From positions 263,001 through 327,000 of the forward strand of contig JADJJL010000003.1 in the NCBI GenBank assembly GCA_016710265.1: a stretch of DNA of 64,000 bases. The letters are read 5' to 3'. The notes below the pieces were generated by a model. The model was not told the DNA's origin, ran no database searches, and worked only from the letters and a program-made list of their open reading frames with translations. Source of the DNA: Saprospiraceae bacterium (GTDB lineage Bacteria; Bacteroidota; Bacteroidia; Chitinophagales; Saprospiraceae). The position numbers and the translations under genes are program-made. Positions 54,525 through 63,999 of this stretch are shown one piece after another (within the stretch, counting starts at the first letter, position 1; each line of letters begins with the position of its first letter).

Positions 54525-55199
54525 ATGAACGACCTTAATTTCCACTCTCCCTTCAAACTGGATCGAGCCATCAAAATTAGTATTTATTGGCTTTTGTCAG
54601 TAGCTATGATCCCTGTTTCATTGGGAGCTCAAAGCAATTATGCTAAAGAACTGAAGCTTCACAGAAACCAAGTCAAAAAGGAACATCTGAAAGACCCAAG
54701 ATCGCCTTTGCAGAAATCTGACCTCCAAAAGTTAAAGTATTTTAGTGCGAATGAAGATTTTGTGATCGAAGCTCAATATGAGCCCATGGTTAAATCGGAT
54801 AGCGTCATTATGCCAACCAGCAGCGGCAAACTAAAGTACTTTGTCAAAGCTGCTAGAGTCAGTTTTGATGTAGATGGAGCCAGGTATCAACTATTTTTGT
54901 ACAAACCTGCCTCTGCAGCCGAGGGACACCGGAGTTTATTTTTACCTTTTTACGATCTAACAAATGGAACAGAAACTTACGGTGGCGGCAGATACATGGA
55001 TCTTGAAGCTCCTGATTCTGGAAAAACCATTCTAAAATTAGATTTTAACAAGTCCTACAATCCCTGGTGTGCTTACAGCGATGGTTTTAATTGTCCAATT
55101 CCGCCGGAAGACAACAGATTAACCCTATCCGTATGGGCTGGAGAGAAAATGTACAAAGGGAAGCGTCGCGGTGGTTCTAAGTCTTCAAATAAAAAATAG
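54525..55199 (+). CDS. DUF1684 family secreted protein
   Basis: 224 residues. A hydrophobic export segment at about residues 17-37 (SIYWLLSVAMIPVSLGAQ) is followed by a conserved beta-rich domain with FLPFYDLTNGTETYGGGRYMDL and YNPWCAYSDGFNCPIPPEDNRL, the DUF1684 signature. No biochemical role is known to me. The lysine-rich tail (KRRGGSKSSNKK) is unusual. It lies 41 bp after the Omp85-like gene, so co-transcription is likely. Confidence 0.88.
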   Translation: MNDLNFHSPFKLDRAIKISIYWLLSVAMIPVSLGAQSNYAKELKLHRNQVKKEHLKDPRSPLQKSDLQKLKYFSANEDFVIEAQYEPMVKSDSVIMPTSSGKLKYFVKAARVSFDVDGARYQLFLYKPASAAEGHRSLFLPFYDLTNGTETYGGGRYMDLEAPDSGKTILKLDFNKSYNPWCAYSDGFNCPIPPEDNRLTLSVWAGEKMYKGKRRGGSKSSNKK

Positions 55200-55263
55200 T
55201 TTCATTTCAATTAATTCTATCAATTTGTATCAAAATTCTAATCCGATCAAAAAAACTTAAAAT

Positions 55264-56031
55264 ATGCCTACTGAAATTATTATTTCGCTGATTACATTGG
55301 TATTGTTAGAAATAGTTTTGGGTATAGACAATATTATATTTCTATCCATTCTATCTTCTAAACTTCCCAAGGAACAACAACGCAAAGCCCGAAGATTGGG
55401 TATTTTTCTAGCCATGTTTATGCGATTGGGACTCTTGGCAGCGATAAGTTGGGTGATTGGATTAAAAGAAGATTTGTTTCATATATTGGATGAAGGATTT
55501 TCGGGAAAAGATCTGATCCTTATTGTTGGTGGAATCTTTTTATTGTATAAATCCTCCACCGAAATTTATCATAAGACAGAAGGGGAAGAGGCTGATCAAA
55601 CTTTAGAAATTGTCAAATTGAGTTTTGCGGCAGTAATCACTCAAATCATCATCATGGATGTTGTTTTTTCTTTAGACAGCATCATTACCGCCGTTGGTTT
55701 GGCCAGAGAACTTTGGGTCATGTATGTGGCCGTCATTATTTCGGTGATCATCATGCTGGTGGCCGCGGAACCTGTTGCGGATTTTGTGGACAGACATCCA
55801 GCTTTTAAAATACTTGCTTTGAGTTTTCTGCTCTTAATTGGTTTTACGCTTGTAGCGGAAGGCTTTGATGTTGAAATTCCAAAAGGATATATTTATTTCT
55901 CTATGGCCTTTGCTTTTGCGGTCAATATTTTACAAATGCGCTTGGCTAAAAAGCCAAAGCCGGTGGTTTTGCATGAGCATTACAAAAAAGATGCTGAGAA
56001 GATTCCTGATGATCTGGATATGGGGCTTTAG
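55264..56031 (+). CDS. TerC-family membrane protein
   Basis: 255 residues with seven membrane segments. The family motif LEIVLGIDNIIFLSIL at the N-terminus and VVFSLDSIITAVGLA in the middle carry the conserved Asp residues thought to bind metal ions. Members act in metal (Mn) export during protein secretion or in tellurite resistance. No ter genes are nearby, so the first role is more likely. A structured non-coding element follows it. Confidence 0.92.
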   Translation: MPTEIIISLITLVLLEIVLGIDNIIFLSILSSKLPKEQQRKARRLGIFLAMFMRLGLLAAISWVIGLKEDLFHILDEGFSGKDLILIVGGIFLLYKSSTEIYHKTEGEEADQTLEIVKLSFAAVITQIIIMDVVFSLDSIITAVGLARELWVMYVAVIISVIIMLVAAEPVADFVDRHPAFKILALSFLLLIGFTLVAEGFDVEIPKGYIYFSMAFAFAVNILQMRLAKKPKPVVLHEHYKKDAEKIPDDLDMGL

Positions 56032-56135
56032 AGGTTTTGTTATATCAAAAGTGTGTGGTAAGTTTGGGTATGGAATAGCATAAGTTCCCGCCAAATGCGC
56101 GGGACAAGTTTCACTTGCGCCAGCAATAGGTTTTT

Positions 56136-56161
56136 ACTTTCTTTTGACCGCAAAAGAAAGT
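56136..56161. repeat. 11-bp perfect hairpin
   Basis: ACTTTCTTTTG and CAAAAGAAAGT flank the loop ACCG. The segment before it shares ACTTGCGCCAGCAAT with 40.96 kb, so it belongs to a dispersed repeat. It may also stop transcription from terC. Confidence 0.75.
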
Positions 56162-56177
56162 AAGCAAAGAAAACTCA

Positions 56178-56277
56178 TCACAAAAAAAGGCGATCACGCC
56201 GATGGCGTGACCAGGTTTTCCGAGCGGGCGCTGCGCTGGATTTCCCGCTCTACAAACCTTTCGCTGGTTTTTTGTGA
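56178..56277. repeat. Branched structured element with terminal inverted repeats
   Basis: Outer arms TCACAAAAAA and TTTTTTGTGA close a 100-nt segment. Inside are stems TCACGCC-GAT-GGCGTGA (56194-56210) and AGGTTT/AAACCT (56213-56259) enclosing GAGCGGG/CCCGCTC (56222-56250). It is GC-rich compared with its surroundings. Confidence 0.7.
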
Positions 56278-56477
56278 CAATCCAAAATAGGGAATTAATT
56301 ATTACTGAATATTAATAATTTCTAAAAGCCGATTTTATATCCAAACAAAAAGCTAGATAAAAGCCGGCCTAGATCTTTGCAGTTATCCTTACCTTTTATT
56401 GTCTTGAAGAAATGTCTTGCTTCTCTGCGACTTTAGGGTAGATCGTTAATTCACCATCCACTGAAGCCTTGAATTTT

Positions 56478-56620
56478 ACATTAACACATTTCCAAATTTC
56501 CAAATTTTCACATTTTCACATTTTCACATTTTCAAATTAACACATTTCCAAATTTTCACATAACGCCTGCGGCGTCATCTCCGCTTCGCTTCGATTTCCA
56601 CATTTCCACATTTTCTCATT
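56478..56620. repeat. Degenerate tandem CACATTTTC repeats
   Basis: Short units of CACATTT(T/C)C(A/C)AATTT recur about a dozen times, interrupted by ACGCC-TGC-GGCGT (a small palindrome). It is low-complexity DNA between convergent or unrelated genes. Confidence 0.7.
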
Positions 56621-56624
56621 CTAT

Positions 56625-57692
56625 TCAATACCGAAGACTCAACGCCAACCCCTGATAATCCGATAAACGATCATCCGATACAAAAACAACTTCGCCACTT
56701 TGTAAAATGCAATTTTCAATCATCTCATCAACGACATCATCGATGGCAAATTTTTCATCAGAAATACCATTGTCTAAAGACTGTATTTGATCATTCTGGA
56801 TGATGGCCGAATATTGTAGATCCTTGTGTACAAACAATGTTTGTCCTTTACCTTCTTTGATGGATCTCCAGATCTCAGAAATATCGCTGATCACCTTTCC
56901 AGATTTTTGAGCCTTTTCGAGATCTTCCATTTTTAATTGTATGCTTCCTTGATTTTTGGAAGACATAAATTCCCAAGATTGGGATAGAATTTGATGGGTC
57001 GTTGAATTTTCAAAATTACCACTGATGTATCCGGCAATTTTATTCTTGTGATCCGCCACTTTGGAGTAGTGGTCATAGTTTCTGGAATCCGTTAAAAGCA
57101 ATATATTTTCTTTAGGGTTTGGTACGCTTTTATTGACTTGTTTATCCACCATATTAAAAAACTCTTCGACCAGATTGTCTTGTCCTTTGTTGGTGGATTG
57201 CATCAATGGATCGGCAGGAACGTGGTGATTGAGAAGTGGAAATGCACCATTCAATTCTTCGATTTCATGTGAAGATTTTATGGCATATAGTTTTGCAATA
57301 TGTTTGCTTAAAACCAAGGCATGGAATTTATTTTCCAGTGTTTTTGAACGAATTAAATCGCGGGTAGCGAATCTTGGATCAATCACGACCCTGTTGATAA
57401 CTGGAATTGAAATTCTATGATATTCTGCATAGGATTCATTGACATAAATGACCAATGCTTCCTGGTTGTGTTCGTGGTCTATTTTTTCAGCACATTGGTG
57501 CAATTGTTCGGTGATTTTGGCAATAAGAGTTTTATCGTAATCCTTGTTTAATCTATCTTCTGCTTCTTTGATTAAATTTTTAAGAACAATGCGGTCTTGT
57601 TGGTTGTCGGGTCGGGTTCTGTGAGTATTGAGTATAATGCTGACATTCACTTTGGATTGTACTGTTTTGAGATTTGACAAAAAGTCTTTCAT
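56625..57692 (-). CDS. baeRF3-like (bacterial archaeo-eukaryotic release factor family) protein
   Basis: 355 residues from ATG 57692; an upstream in-frame Met is weak. It is soluble, with an N-terminal beta-alpha region (VNVSIILNTHRTRPDNQQDR) and middle segments (FHALVLSKHIAKLYAI, NILLLTDSRNYDHYSKVA) typical of the baeRF3 group, which resembles the central domain of archaeal and eukaryotic release factors. No GGQ motif is visible, so peptide release is not expected. The family is thought to bind ribosomes or related RNA, but experimental data are scarce. It is a single gene. Confidence 0.75.
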   Translation of the reverse strand: MKDFLSNLKTVQSKVNVSIILNTHRTRPDNQQDRIVLKNLIKEAEDRLNKDYDKTLIAKITEQLHQCAEKIDHEHNQEALVIYVNESYAEYHRISIPVINRVVIDPRFATRDLIRSKTLENKFHALVLSKHIAKLYAIKSSHEIEELNGAFPLLNHHVPADPLMQSTNKGQDNLVEEFFNMVDKQVNKSVPNPKENILLLTDSRNYDHYSKVADHKNKIAGYISGNFENSTTHQILSQSWEFMSSKNQGSIQLKMEDLEKAQKSGKVISDISEIWRSIKEGKGQTLFVHKDLQYSAIIQNDQIQSLDNGISDEKFAIDDVVDEMIENCILQSGEVVFVSDDRLSDYQGLALSLRY

Positions 57693-57882
57693 ATTATTTT
57701 GTTTTAATGGGTTGATACTCTTTCCATAGTCAGTATCACTATATGTAGGAGTATTGTAAATTAAAAATGTAAGGATTGCAAAATGCAATATTTAATACCA
57801 ACAGGTTGAGCGAGCTTTTGGTTTAGTGTATAAATGGCCAATTAAGATAAATTTAACCAATTAAAAATATCCTCAAATGGGG

Positions 57883-60090
57883 TTAAATTTTTATCCCCAC
57901 CGACATAAAAAAACCTCTTCCATCCGATGACCAGATGCCTGGACCGGGATAAAACGAAGGTCTCTTGGTAAAATACTGTTTGTCGAAAAGATTGTTGACA
58001 CCCGCCCTTAGAATAAAGTTCTTGCCAAAGCGGAATGAACCAAATAAATCGCAAATACCATAAGCCGGAACAATTCCAATGGCTCCATCTGCACTTGGTG
58101 TTACAGTATTAAGAGGATCAGCAAAAGATTCTGAGGTATAGCTGTATTGTAAAGTGAGATTTAAATTTTTATAGGCGTATTGGATTCCATTTCTGCTGAT
58201 CCATTTCGGTACCGATTCAATACGATTTCCACTGATGTTGGTATTGGAATCAGGTCCTGTTCTAAGGCTTGCATGGAGGTATTCAGAATGCATCAAGGAA
58301 CTGGATGTAAAAATCGACAATAAACTAATTCCATTGTTGATTGGGGTAATTTCTAGATAACATTCCAGTCCTTGAATTCTGCTATCCCCAATATTGGTTT
58401 TGAGTGTAAATAAGGTGGAATCATTTTCACGGATGAAGATATTTCCCAGACGGTTGTTGTATTGAATATTAAATGCGGTTAAATCCAATCTAAGCCAATC
58501 TCCCAAATTGGCTTTTACACCCAATTCTGCTACATAACCTGTGGCATTTTGTAAATTGCGATCCGCTCTTTCCAAAATAGAAGCAGGTATAATGTCTTTT
58601 AAGATTACAGGACGATGCGCTTGAGATATTCCTCCATAAATTCTCAAACTTGGGTTGACGGTATATTTTCCAGAAATTCCAAAGGCAGGTATTCTGTGTT
58701 TAATTTGATTTGGAATATCCGCGTCTTGTAAATAGACAATGGTGCCGGATAAATCGGATTGTCCATATTCATATCTGAATCCCGGAGAAAGGGTAAAATG
58801 CTTATTGATGTATATTAAATTCTCTACAAAAAAAGCAATGGTATTGCTTAAATAAGTCAGATCTCGTCTAAAAGGGCCTGTGGTACTTAAATCATAATCA
58901 ACTCCTGTAGTTCCAGGGGCTTGTTGTCTTCTGCTCATCTTGTTGTGCATTCCGCGAATGCCAGTAATCAAGTGACTTTTAATTCCTTTAATGCTATATT
59001 TATGCAGCAAACTGAGTTCATATGTTTTCGAATTAAATTGATCTATGTCTACTACTCTTGGAGCATACATCAAGTTAGTAGCAGAAATGGTATCTCTTTT
59101 AGTGGCCAAACCTTCAAACAAAACACTGTTTCTAAAACCAAAAGTTCCGGAAACTACAACGTTGAGTTGTGAATTGGAATTGATTTTCCAATTCATGGAA
59201 ATGGAAGGCACCACTATTTCTGGTGCATAGTAATTTCGGTGACGAGTATTTTGTGTTGGATCCGCTTCAAACATGGCGTCTGTCAATGGTCCCGGTATTC
59301 TAAATCGATAATAACTTCTGGATATTTCTGCGTTGATGCTTAATTTTTCTGAAAATTTATAGGACAATTGTAAATGCTGGGCATCAGATTTTGATTGTGC
59401 ATAATTTCGGTAACCATCTGAGGTCCGGGTTTGGTAATAGGCGTAGTAACTCAATTTACCAACGGTTCCACCCATTGAATTAAATGAACTAAAAAGTCCA
59501 AACGATCCTATGCTGGTGATAGACTCCATGGATAATTTTTTATCCACTGGTGCTTTTTTAGTAATGTAATTAATCATTCCTCCAAACTGCGCTCCATACT
59601 GCAAAGCCCCTGTCCCACGGATGATTTCTACCCTATCTATGGCTTCCATGGGCACATTGTAATGGCTGGCAGGATAACCATACATGTCCGAATTGGTGAT
59701 GATCCCGTTTTGTCGGATGTTAAATTCCCATCCGCGATGGGGATCGAGTCCTCTGGTGGATACATTGACTTGATTACCGCTACCATCCATGTCATAAATA
59801 AATGCTCCGGGTATTTTTGCAAATAATTGTCTACCGGTTTTTTCAGCTTGATTAAATGGAAGATCCTTTACTTGAATAACCTCATTCTTTTTACCTGACA
59901 CCAAATAACTATTGTGAATATCCGGTAATTCAAGAACTTTTAATTGTTGTCTGTATGCTTTAATGGTAATTTCTTCCAGATACTGCGCATCTATGGTATC
60001 ATTTGATGGAGATTGTGCGCTCAGAGAAATAGAAAATATGATCAATAAGGTAATCAAAAAATGCTTAAAGATGAGATATAATTGTTTCAT
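57883..60090 (-). CDS. TonB-dependent receptor
   Basis: 735 residues from ATG 60090 (MKQLYLIF). The signal peptide ends SLSAQ. The plug domain (about 60-180) includes GAFIYDMDGSGNQVNVSTRGLDPHRGWEFNIRQNG (read in parts) and IDRVEIIRGTGALQYGAQFGGMINY, followed by a 22-strand barrel ending in an aromatic residue. There is no N-terminal carboxypeptidase-like domain and no SusD partner, so it resembles iron-complex receptors more than polysaccharide ones; the metal is not proven. The gene has no operon partner on its 3' side. A sensor kinase gene lies upstream. Confidence 0.9.
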   Translation of the reverse strand: MKQLYLIFKHFLITLLIIFSISLSAQSPSNDTIDAQYLEEITIKAYRQQLKVLELPDIHNSYLVSGKKNEVIQVKDLPFNQAEKTGRQLFAKIPGAFIYDMDGSGNQVNVSTRGLDPHRGWEFNIRQNGIITNSDMYGYPASHYNVPMEAIDRVEIIRGTGALQYGAQFGGMINYITKKAPVDKKLSMESITSIGSFGLFSSFNSMGGTVGKLSYYAYYQTRTSDGYRNYAQSKSDAQHLQLSYKFSEKLSINAEISRSYYRFRIPGPLTDAMFEADPTQNTRHRNYYAPEIVVPSISMNWKINSNSQLNVVVSGTFGFRNSVLFEGLATKRDTISATNLMYAPRVVDIDQFNSKTYELSLLHKYSIKGIKSHLITGIRGMHNKMSRRQQAPGTTGVDYDLSTTGPFRRDLTYLSNTIAFFVENLIYINKHFTLSPGFRYEYGQSDLSGTIVYLQDADIPNQIKHRIPAFGISGKYTVNPSLRIYGGISQAHRPVILKDIIPASILERADRNLQNATGYVAELGVKANLGDWLRLDLTAFNIQYNNRLGNIFIRENDSTLFTLKTNIGDSRIQGLECYLEITPINNGISLLSIFTSSSLMHSEYLHASLRTGPDSNTNISGNRIESVPKWISRNGIQYAYKNLNLTLQYSYTSESFADPLNTVTPSADGAIGIVPAYGICDLFGSFRFGKNFILRAGVNNLFDKQYFTKRPSFYPGPGIWSSDGRGFFMSVGIKI

Positions 60091-60234
60091 TGTAATAAAC
60101 TTAAGTGGTAGAAAATGAGTCAATCATTTCTTATTGGATAGATCTAAACTCTTAAAATGATTTCATGGAAATATGGTTGAGTTCATTTTGTGATTTTAAT
60201 AATTTTAATTTATCAAAAGGTCGTAAATATTTAT

Positions 60235-62931
60235 TTATGAATCTGAAACAGGAGAATTTTCTATGGCTTGAATTTGTTCAGATATTTGATTTTTATATTC
60301 TTGAAGCACACTTTTTAATTCCAACCAGTCCAATTGAACATTTGTATTTTGACCATTCTCAGGGATTAATTTATTTTTAATCTCATCTTCCAAATGGGCT
60401 AAATTTAGTATTCTAAAACCATTGGCCATTTTATGTACCACCGCTCTTATTAATTCTACATCCTGCGCTTGCACCGCTTTGTCCAGTTGATCAATGGCTT
60501 TGACCCATTCATTGTGCATTATTTCTAATACCTTGAAAATTTTTACAAGATCATGGTCATAATCAGAATATATTTGGATAAAAGAGGCAGAAGGTAGTTT
60601 ATTGGAATGGGTTTTTATAATTTCAATTAATTTTTCTGGCTTGATAGGTTTTTGATAAACACCATCAAAAATGGAATTGGTCAAAATATTAGATTGACTT
60701 TGGTGGGCACCTGTGATGCAAATTAGAAATCCTTTATTGGAAAGTTTAGATTTAAGCAATTCTGCATTTTGTAGAATGGTTGTTCCCTCAAAATAATAAT
60801 CTGTGATGATGAAATCAAATGAATCCTTCACATTTATTTTTTTCAATTGTTCAGGATGATTCAATTTGTGAATGTGTGAAGCAAATGGCGACAAAACATG
60901 ATCATATAAATGCAAAATAAGTGGATCGTCGTCTATGATAAGTATGTGTTCAAAATGAATATTTGTATTTATTTTTAGACCAGTTTGAATTTGATTTTCA
61001 AGTCCGGCTTTTGGTAGATTTAATTTAAATGAAAATTTCGATCCAACGTCCGGGGTTGAAGTGATTTCAAGTTCAGAATTAAATAGATGTAGCAATTGAA
61101 TGACGATGGGTAAACCAAGCCCTGCACCGCCGAGGTTGACAGTGGGGTCTTCATCATTTTTTATTTGAATAAATCTCTGTTTGATATTTTCAAGTTGAGA
61201 TTGTTCAATGCCTATCCCTGTATCAGCCACCATAAAATGGAGATCAAGACTATCCATATTTTCTTTGATAAGTTCTACTTGCATCTTTATTTTACCGTTC
61301 TCGCGGGTAAACTTAAATGCATTAGAGATAAGATTGTGCAAGATTTGTTTGAGTCGGACAGGATCGGTTTTTAAGAATAACTTATCTAATTTTGGATCAA
61401 TCTGAACTGTAAATTCTATTTTTTTAGATTTTGATTCATAGAGATAGGATTTTTGGATTTGACTCAGCAGTTCTGATAAATCTACAAAGTCTTGCATTAG
61501 CTGAATCCTCCCTTCTCTAATTTTAGAAAAATCAAGCACATCGTTGACCAAGGATAGCAAATGATCCGAACTGAATTGTAAACTTTCAATAAGTGGCAAT
61601 TGATCGGTCCGTGGATGGTTGTCATTTAAAATTCGACACATTCCAATGATGGTTTGTAATGGGTTCCGAATCTCATGACTCATGTTTTGTAAAAATTCTT
61701 CTTTCGCTTGATTCGCATTTTCTGCTTCTTCTTTGGCGATGGCCAAATTGCCAATGTTTTGTTTGATGGTGTTGGCCATTTCAGTAAAACTATTGGCGAG
61801 CAATCCGATTTCATCGTTTAAATGAACTGGTAAGTTGTCGGCGACCAAATCTTTCTTAAAACTAGTAACAGAATTAGTGATGGATTTTAGATTTTTGGTT
61901 TGATTTCTCATCCACCACAATGCCGCAAGTACTGTCAATAAAATAATACACAAGGTGACCAATAAAATAAGTCCTTGCCACCTATAGAAATAACTTAAAA
62001 TACTTTCGCGATCAGACTGCAAACCTAAAATAAGAGAATAAGATTGCCTGGGATAGCTGATTTTTTTGTAGGTAAATAGGTGTTGATCGTTTAGTTCAAT
62101 ATTGAATATATCTTTTGACTGGATGGCTTTGTGTAGATCGATGTTAAAATCCGTAAAAGCGGTTGCTGGATTTGATTTCTCAAAACCAAATTGTTTTTCA
62201 TGATCAGGATGAAGAAGATAGTATCCTTCTTGATTGATTAGATAGAGTTTAAATTCTTTTGGGACCGTAGATTTTAACTCATCCAAAAATGCGTTTAGGT
62301 TGGCATTGATGATGATGATTCCAAAGACCGTATCGGAAATATATATGGGGCAAGCTGCACGTAAAGTGGTCATTTCTGGTTTGGAAATTTTTCCAAACTC
62401 CTTGTTGAGATCGATCACCGAAAAGTAAACGGAATCTTTGGGATACTCCAGTGTTTCTGTAAAATACGTATACTCTCCTTTTCTTTGTAGTTGATCCCTT
62501 TGGATTAAAAAAAGTGTATTTCCTTTTCTATCCGCACGAATGAGCTCCTGGCCGTTGTTGATTTTTCCAATGACGCGAAGTTGCGCGTAATCGGGTTTGG
62601 TGGACATAAAGGAGATATAATCTTCTGCAAGTTTATTGTGTTTGTATTCAGAATTTTTAAAATATTGATCTTGAATGTATTCTTCCAAATAAGGACTTCG
62701 GGAAAGATAGAGTATGTCTTTTTTAATATGGTCAATGTAGGAATTGATTTTAAGGTCCAACATTTCGATATTGTGTTCCAATTGTTGTCTGGAGCTGGCG
62801 AGCACAATGTCTGAACTGATTTTATAAAGGAAGTAACCAATCAGCGAAGAACTGATTAAAATAAGGAATATGTAGAATGCTGCATTTTTAACTGCAAGGG
62901 AAATAAACCGTTTTTTTTGGATGAATGCCAT
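60235..62931 (-). CDS. Hybrid sensor histidine kinase with receiver and HPt domains
   Basis: 898 residues. Order: TM1 (about 15-36), extracellular Cache-type sensor (37-315), TM2 (about 318-338), HAMP (about 345-395), HisKA with H419 in NMSHEIRNP, HATPase with HNLISNAFKFT, VADTGIGIE and GGAGLGLPIV, receiver domain (about 660-775; IIDDDPL, IITDYYFEG, QKPIKPEKL) and an HPt domain (VHKMANGFR). All phosphorelay residues are present, so the protein should pass phosphate to a separate regulator, none of which is in this window. Its start is 15 nt from the RNase H stop, making one operon with that gene. Confidence 0.93.
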   Translation of the reverse strand: MAFIQKKRFISLAVKNAAFYIFLILISSSLIGYFLYKISSDIVLASSRQQLEHNIEMLDLKINSYIDHIKKDILYLSRSPYLEEYIQDQYFKNSEYKHNKLAEDYISFMSTKPDYAQLRVIGKINNGQELIRADRKGNTLFLIQRDQLQRKGEYTYFTETLEYPKDSVYFSVIDLNKEFGKISKPEMTTLRAACPIYISDTVFGIIIINANLNAFLDELKSTVPKEFKLYLINQEGYYLLHPDHEKQFGFEKSNPATAFTDFNIDLHKAIQSKDIFNIELNDQHLFTYKKISYPRQSYSLILGLQSDRESILSYFYRWQGLILLVTLCIILLTVLAALWWMRNQTKNLKSITNSVTSFKKDLVADNLPVHLNDEIGLLANSFTEMANTIKQNIGNLAIAKEEAENANQAKEEFLQNMSHEIRNPLQTIIGMCRILNDNHPRTDQLPLIESLQFSSDHLLSLVNDVLDFSKIREGRIQLMQDFVDLSELLSQIQKSYLYESKSKKIEFTVQIDPKLDKLFLKTDPVRLKQILHNLISNAFKFTRENGKIKMQVELIKENMDSLDLHFMVADTGIGIEQSQLENIKQRFIQIKNDEDPTVNLGGAGLGLPIVIQLLHLFNSELEITSTPDVGSKFSFKLNLPKAGLENQIQTGLKINTNIHFEHILIIDDDPLILHLYDHVLSPFASHIHKLNHPEQLKKINVKDSFDFIITDYYFEGTTILQNAELLKSKLSNKGFLICITGAHQSQSNILTNSIFDGVYQKPIKPEKLIEIIKTHSNKLPSASFIQIYSDYDHDLVKIFKVLEIMHNEWVKAIDQLDKAVQAQDVELIRAVVHKMANGFRILNLAHLEDEIKNKLIPENGQNTNVQLDWLELKSVLQEYKNQISEQIQAIENSPVSDS

Positions 62932-62945
62932 AATTTGTTCATTCC

Positions 62946-63578
62946 TTATTTGCGACCAAAGTCAGCGGGAATTTCTCCCCACTTCTGCGTTTCCCATTTT
63001 ATGATGGGATTGAGAACGGTATTTTGATTTAGCCAAAGTGTTGCCCTTTTTAATAGATCAAAAAGAATTTGATTGCTTGCATTAAATTCCAATTTGGTTT
63101 TTGCTTTCTTTTGTTTAATCCAGCTGATGGCGGTGGCACTGTCGCTGTATATTCTGGTGATGCTGTCATTTTTCTTTTGAAGCATGGCCAAAGCGTGTAC
63201 CAGCGCTAGAAATTCACCCACGTTGTTGGTTCCATTTTTATAAGGCCCTTGGTGAAATAAAACTTGGCCGCTGTAAGGATCCACGCCCCTATATTCCATT
63301 GGACCGGGATTTCCTTCACATGCAGCATCAACGGTGATACTTCCATGTGGAACATATTGCTGCCAATTTTCTCTTGTTTTAATGCTTTTATTCGATTTTG
63401 TTATGGGAGCTTGGTAGCCTGATAAATAGGCATCATTTGCTTCTTCCATAGATTCAAACGATTTATATCTTGCCCCAGGAAAACCCTTAATTTGATTCTG
63501 ACATTTATCCCAACTGGTGTAGACCCCTGGTTCATTCCCCTCCCAAACCACATAAAATTTTGGTTTATTTTTTTTCAT
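62946..63578 (-). CDS. Viroplasmin-RNase H fusion
   Basis: 210 residues from ATG 63578, the true start compared with a longer frame. The N-terminal viroplasmin domain (about 1-50: YVVWEGNEPGVYTSWDKCQNQIKGFPG, described in parts) binds RNA-DNA hybrids, as in eukaryotic RNase H1. The RNase HI domain follows with DAACEGNPGPMEYRG, GEFLALVHAL, YSDSATAISW and a final PADFGRK; these hold the four catalytic acids D-E-D-D. It degrades RNA in hybrids. It lies 7 nt after the HAD gene and 14 bp before the histidine kinase, so all three are one operon. Confidence 0.92.
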   Translation of the reverse strand: MKKNKPKFYVVWEGNEPGVYTSWDKCQNQIKGFPGARYKSFESMEEANDAYLSGYQAPITKSNKSIKTRENWQQYVPHGSITVDAACEGNPGPMEYRGVDPYSGQVLFHQGPYKNGTNNVGEFLALVHALAMLQKKNDSITRIYSDSATAISWIKQKKAKTKLEFNASNQILFDLLKRATLWLNQNTVLNPIIKWETQKWGEIPADFGRK

Positions 63579-63585
63579 AAATAAA

Positions 63586-63999
63586 TCAGGATGGAATGGA
63601 ATTTTGGATGGGTTTTTCCAAATCAGGAAATGTACCTTCATATAGATTAAATGTGACCTGATGATTGTCGATCCAATGATAATTTCCTCCACGTGGTTTG
63701 CCCATGACGAGACCATGGTATTTAAATCCATGCCGATCCAACCACTCAGTGGTCACCTGTCTTAATTCTTCTGTTCTGCTTGTAAAAAAATAAACATGAT
63801 GACCTAATTGATAGATGCCGTTGACATATTCCAATGCTCCCGGATAAATTATCGCGTCTTTCATTCTGTGCGCTTCTTCATTGGAGATATCATCACAGAT
63901 GGTTCCATCAATGTCGATGAGATAATTTTTTTTTCCGGGAGGTAATTCCGGACTTAAAATATGACCTTGTTCGTCTTGTTTAAAAATTAATTCTTCATC
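63586..63999 (-). CDS. HAD-superfamily phosphatase, truncated by window end
   Basis: About 138 residues are visible on the minus strand. The frame is open to the last base. The HAD motif I is DIDGTICDD, motif II TSRTEE and motif III around GKPRGG-NYHWIDN. In Bacteroidota these proteins are often labelled phosphoheptose isomerase, but the motifs indicate a phosphatase. The start is not included, so 64000 is an artificial end. It precedes the RNase H gene by 7 nt. Confidence 0.85.
   Translation of the reverse strand, partial: DEELIFKQDEQGHILSPELPPGKKNYLIDIDGTICDDISNEEAHRMKDAIIYPGALEYVNGIYQLGHHVYFFTSRTEELRQVTTEWLDRHGFKYHGLVMGKPRGGNYHWIDNHQVTFNLYEGTFPDLEKPIQNSIPS

Larger units (their letters stand above)
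56032..56624. other. Intergenic region with structured elements and low-complexity repeats
   Basis: 593 bp without a gene. It has an 11-bp hairpin (56136-56161), a branched structured element (56178-56277), and a degenerate run of CACATTTTCAAATTT-type repeats at about 56478-56620. Confidence 0.75.

Noticed and set aside
56178..56277. tRNA-like gene
   Set aside because: The cloverleaf-like layout lacks a T-loop GTTCRA sequence, a CCA-proximal acceptor stem of seven pairs and a plausible anticodon arm.
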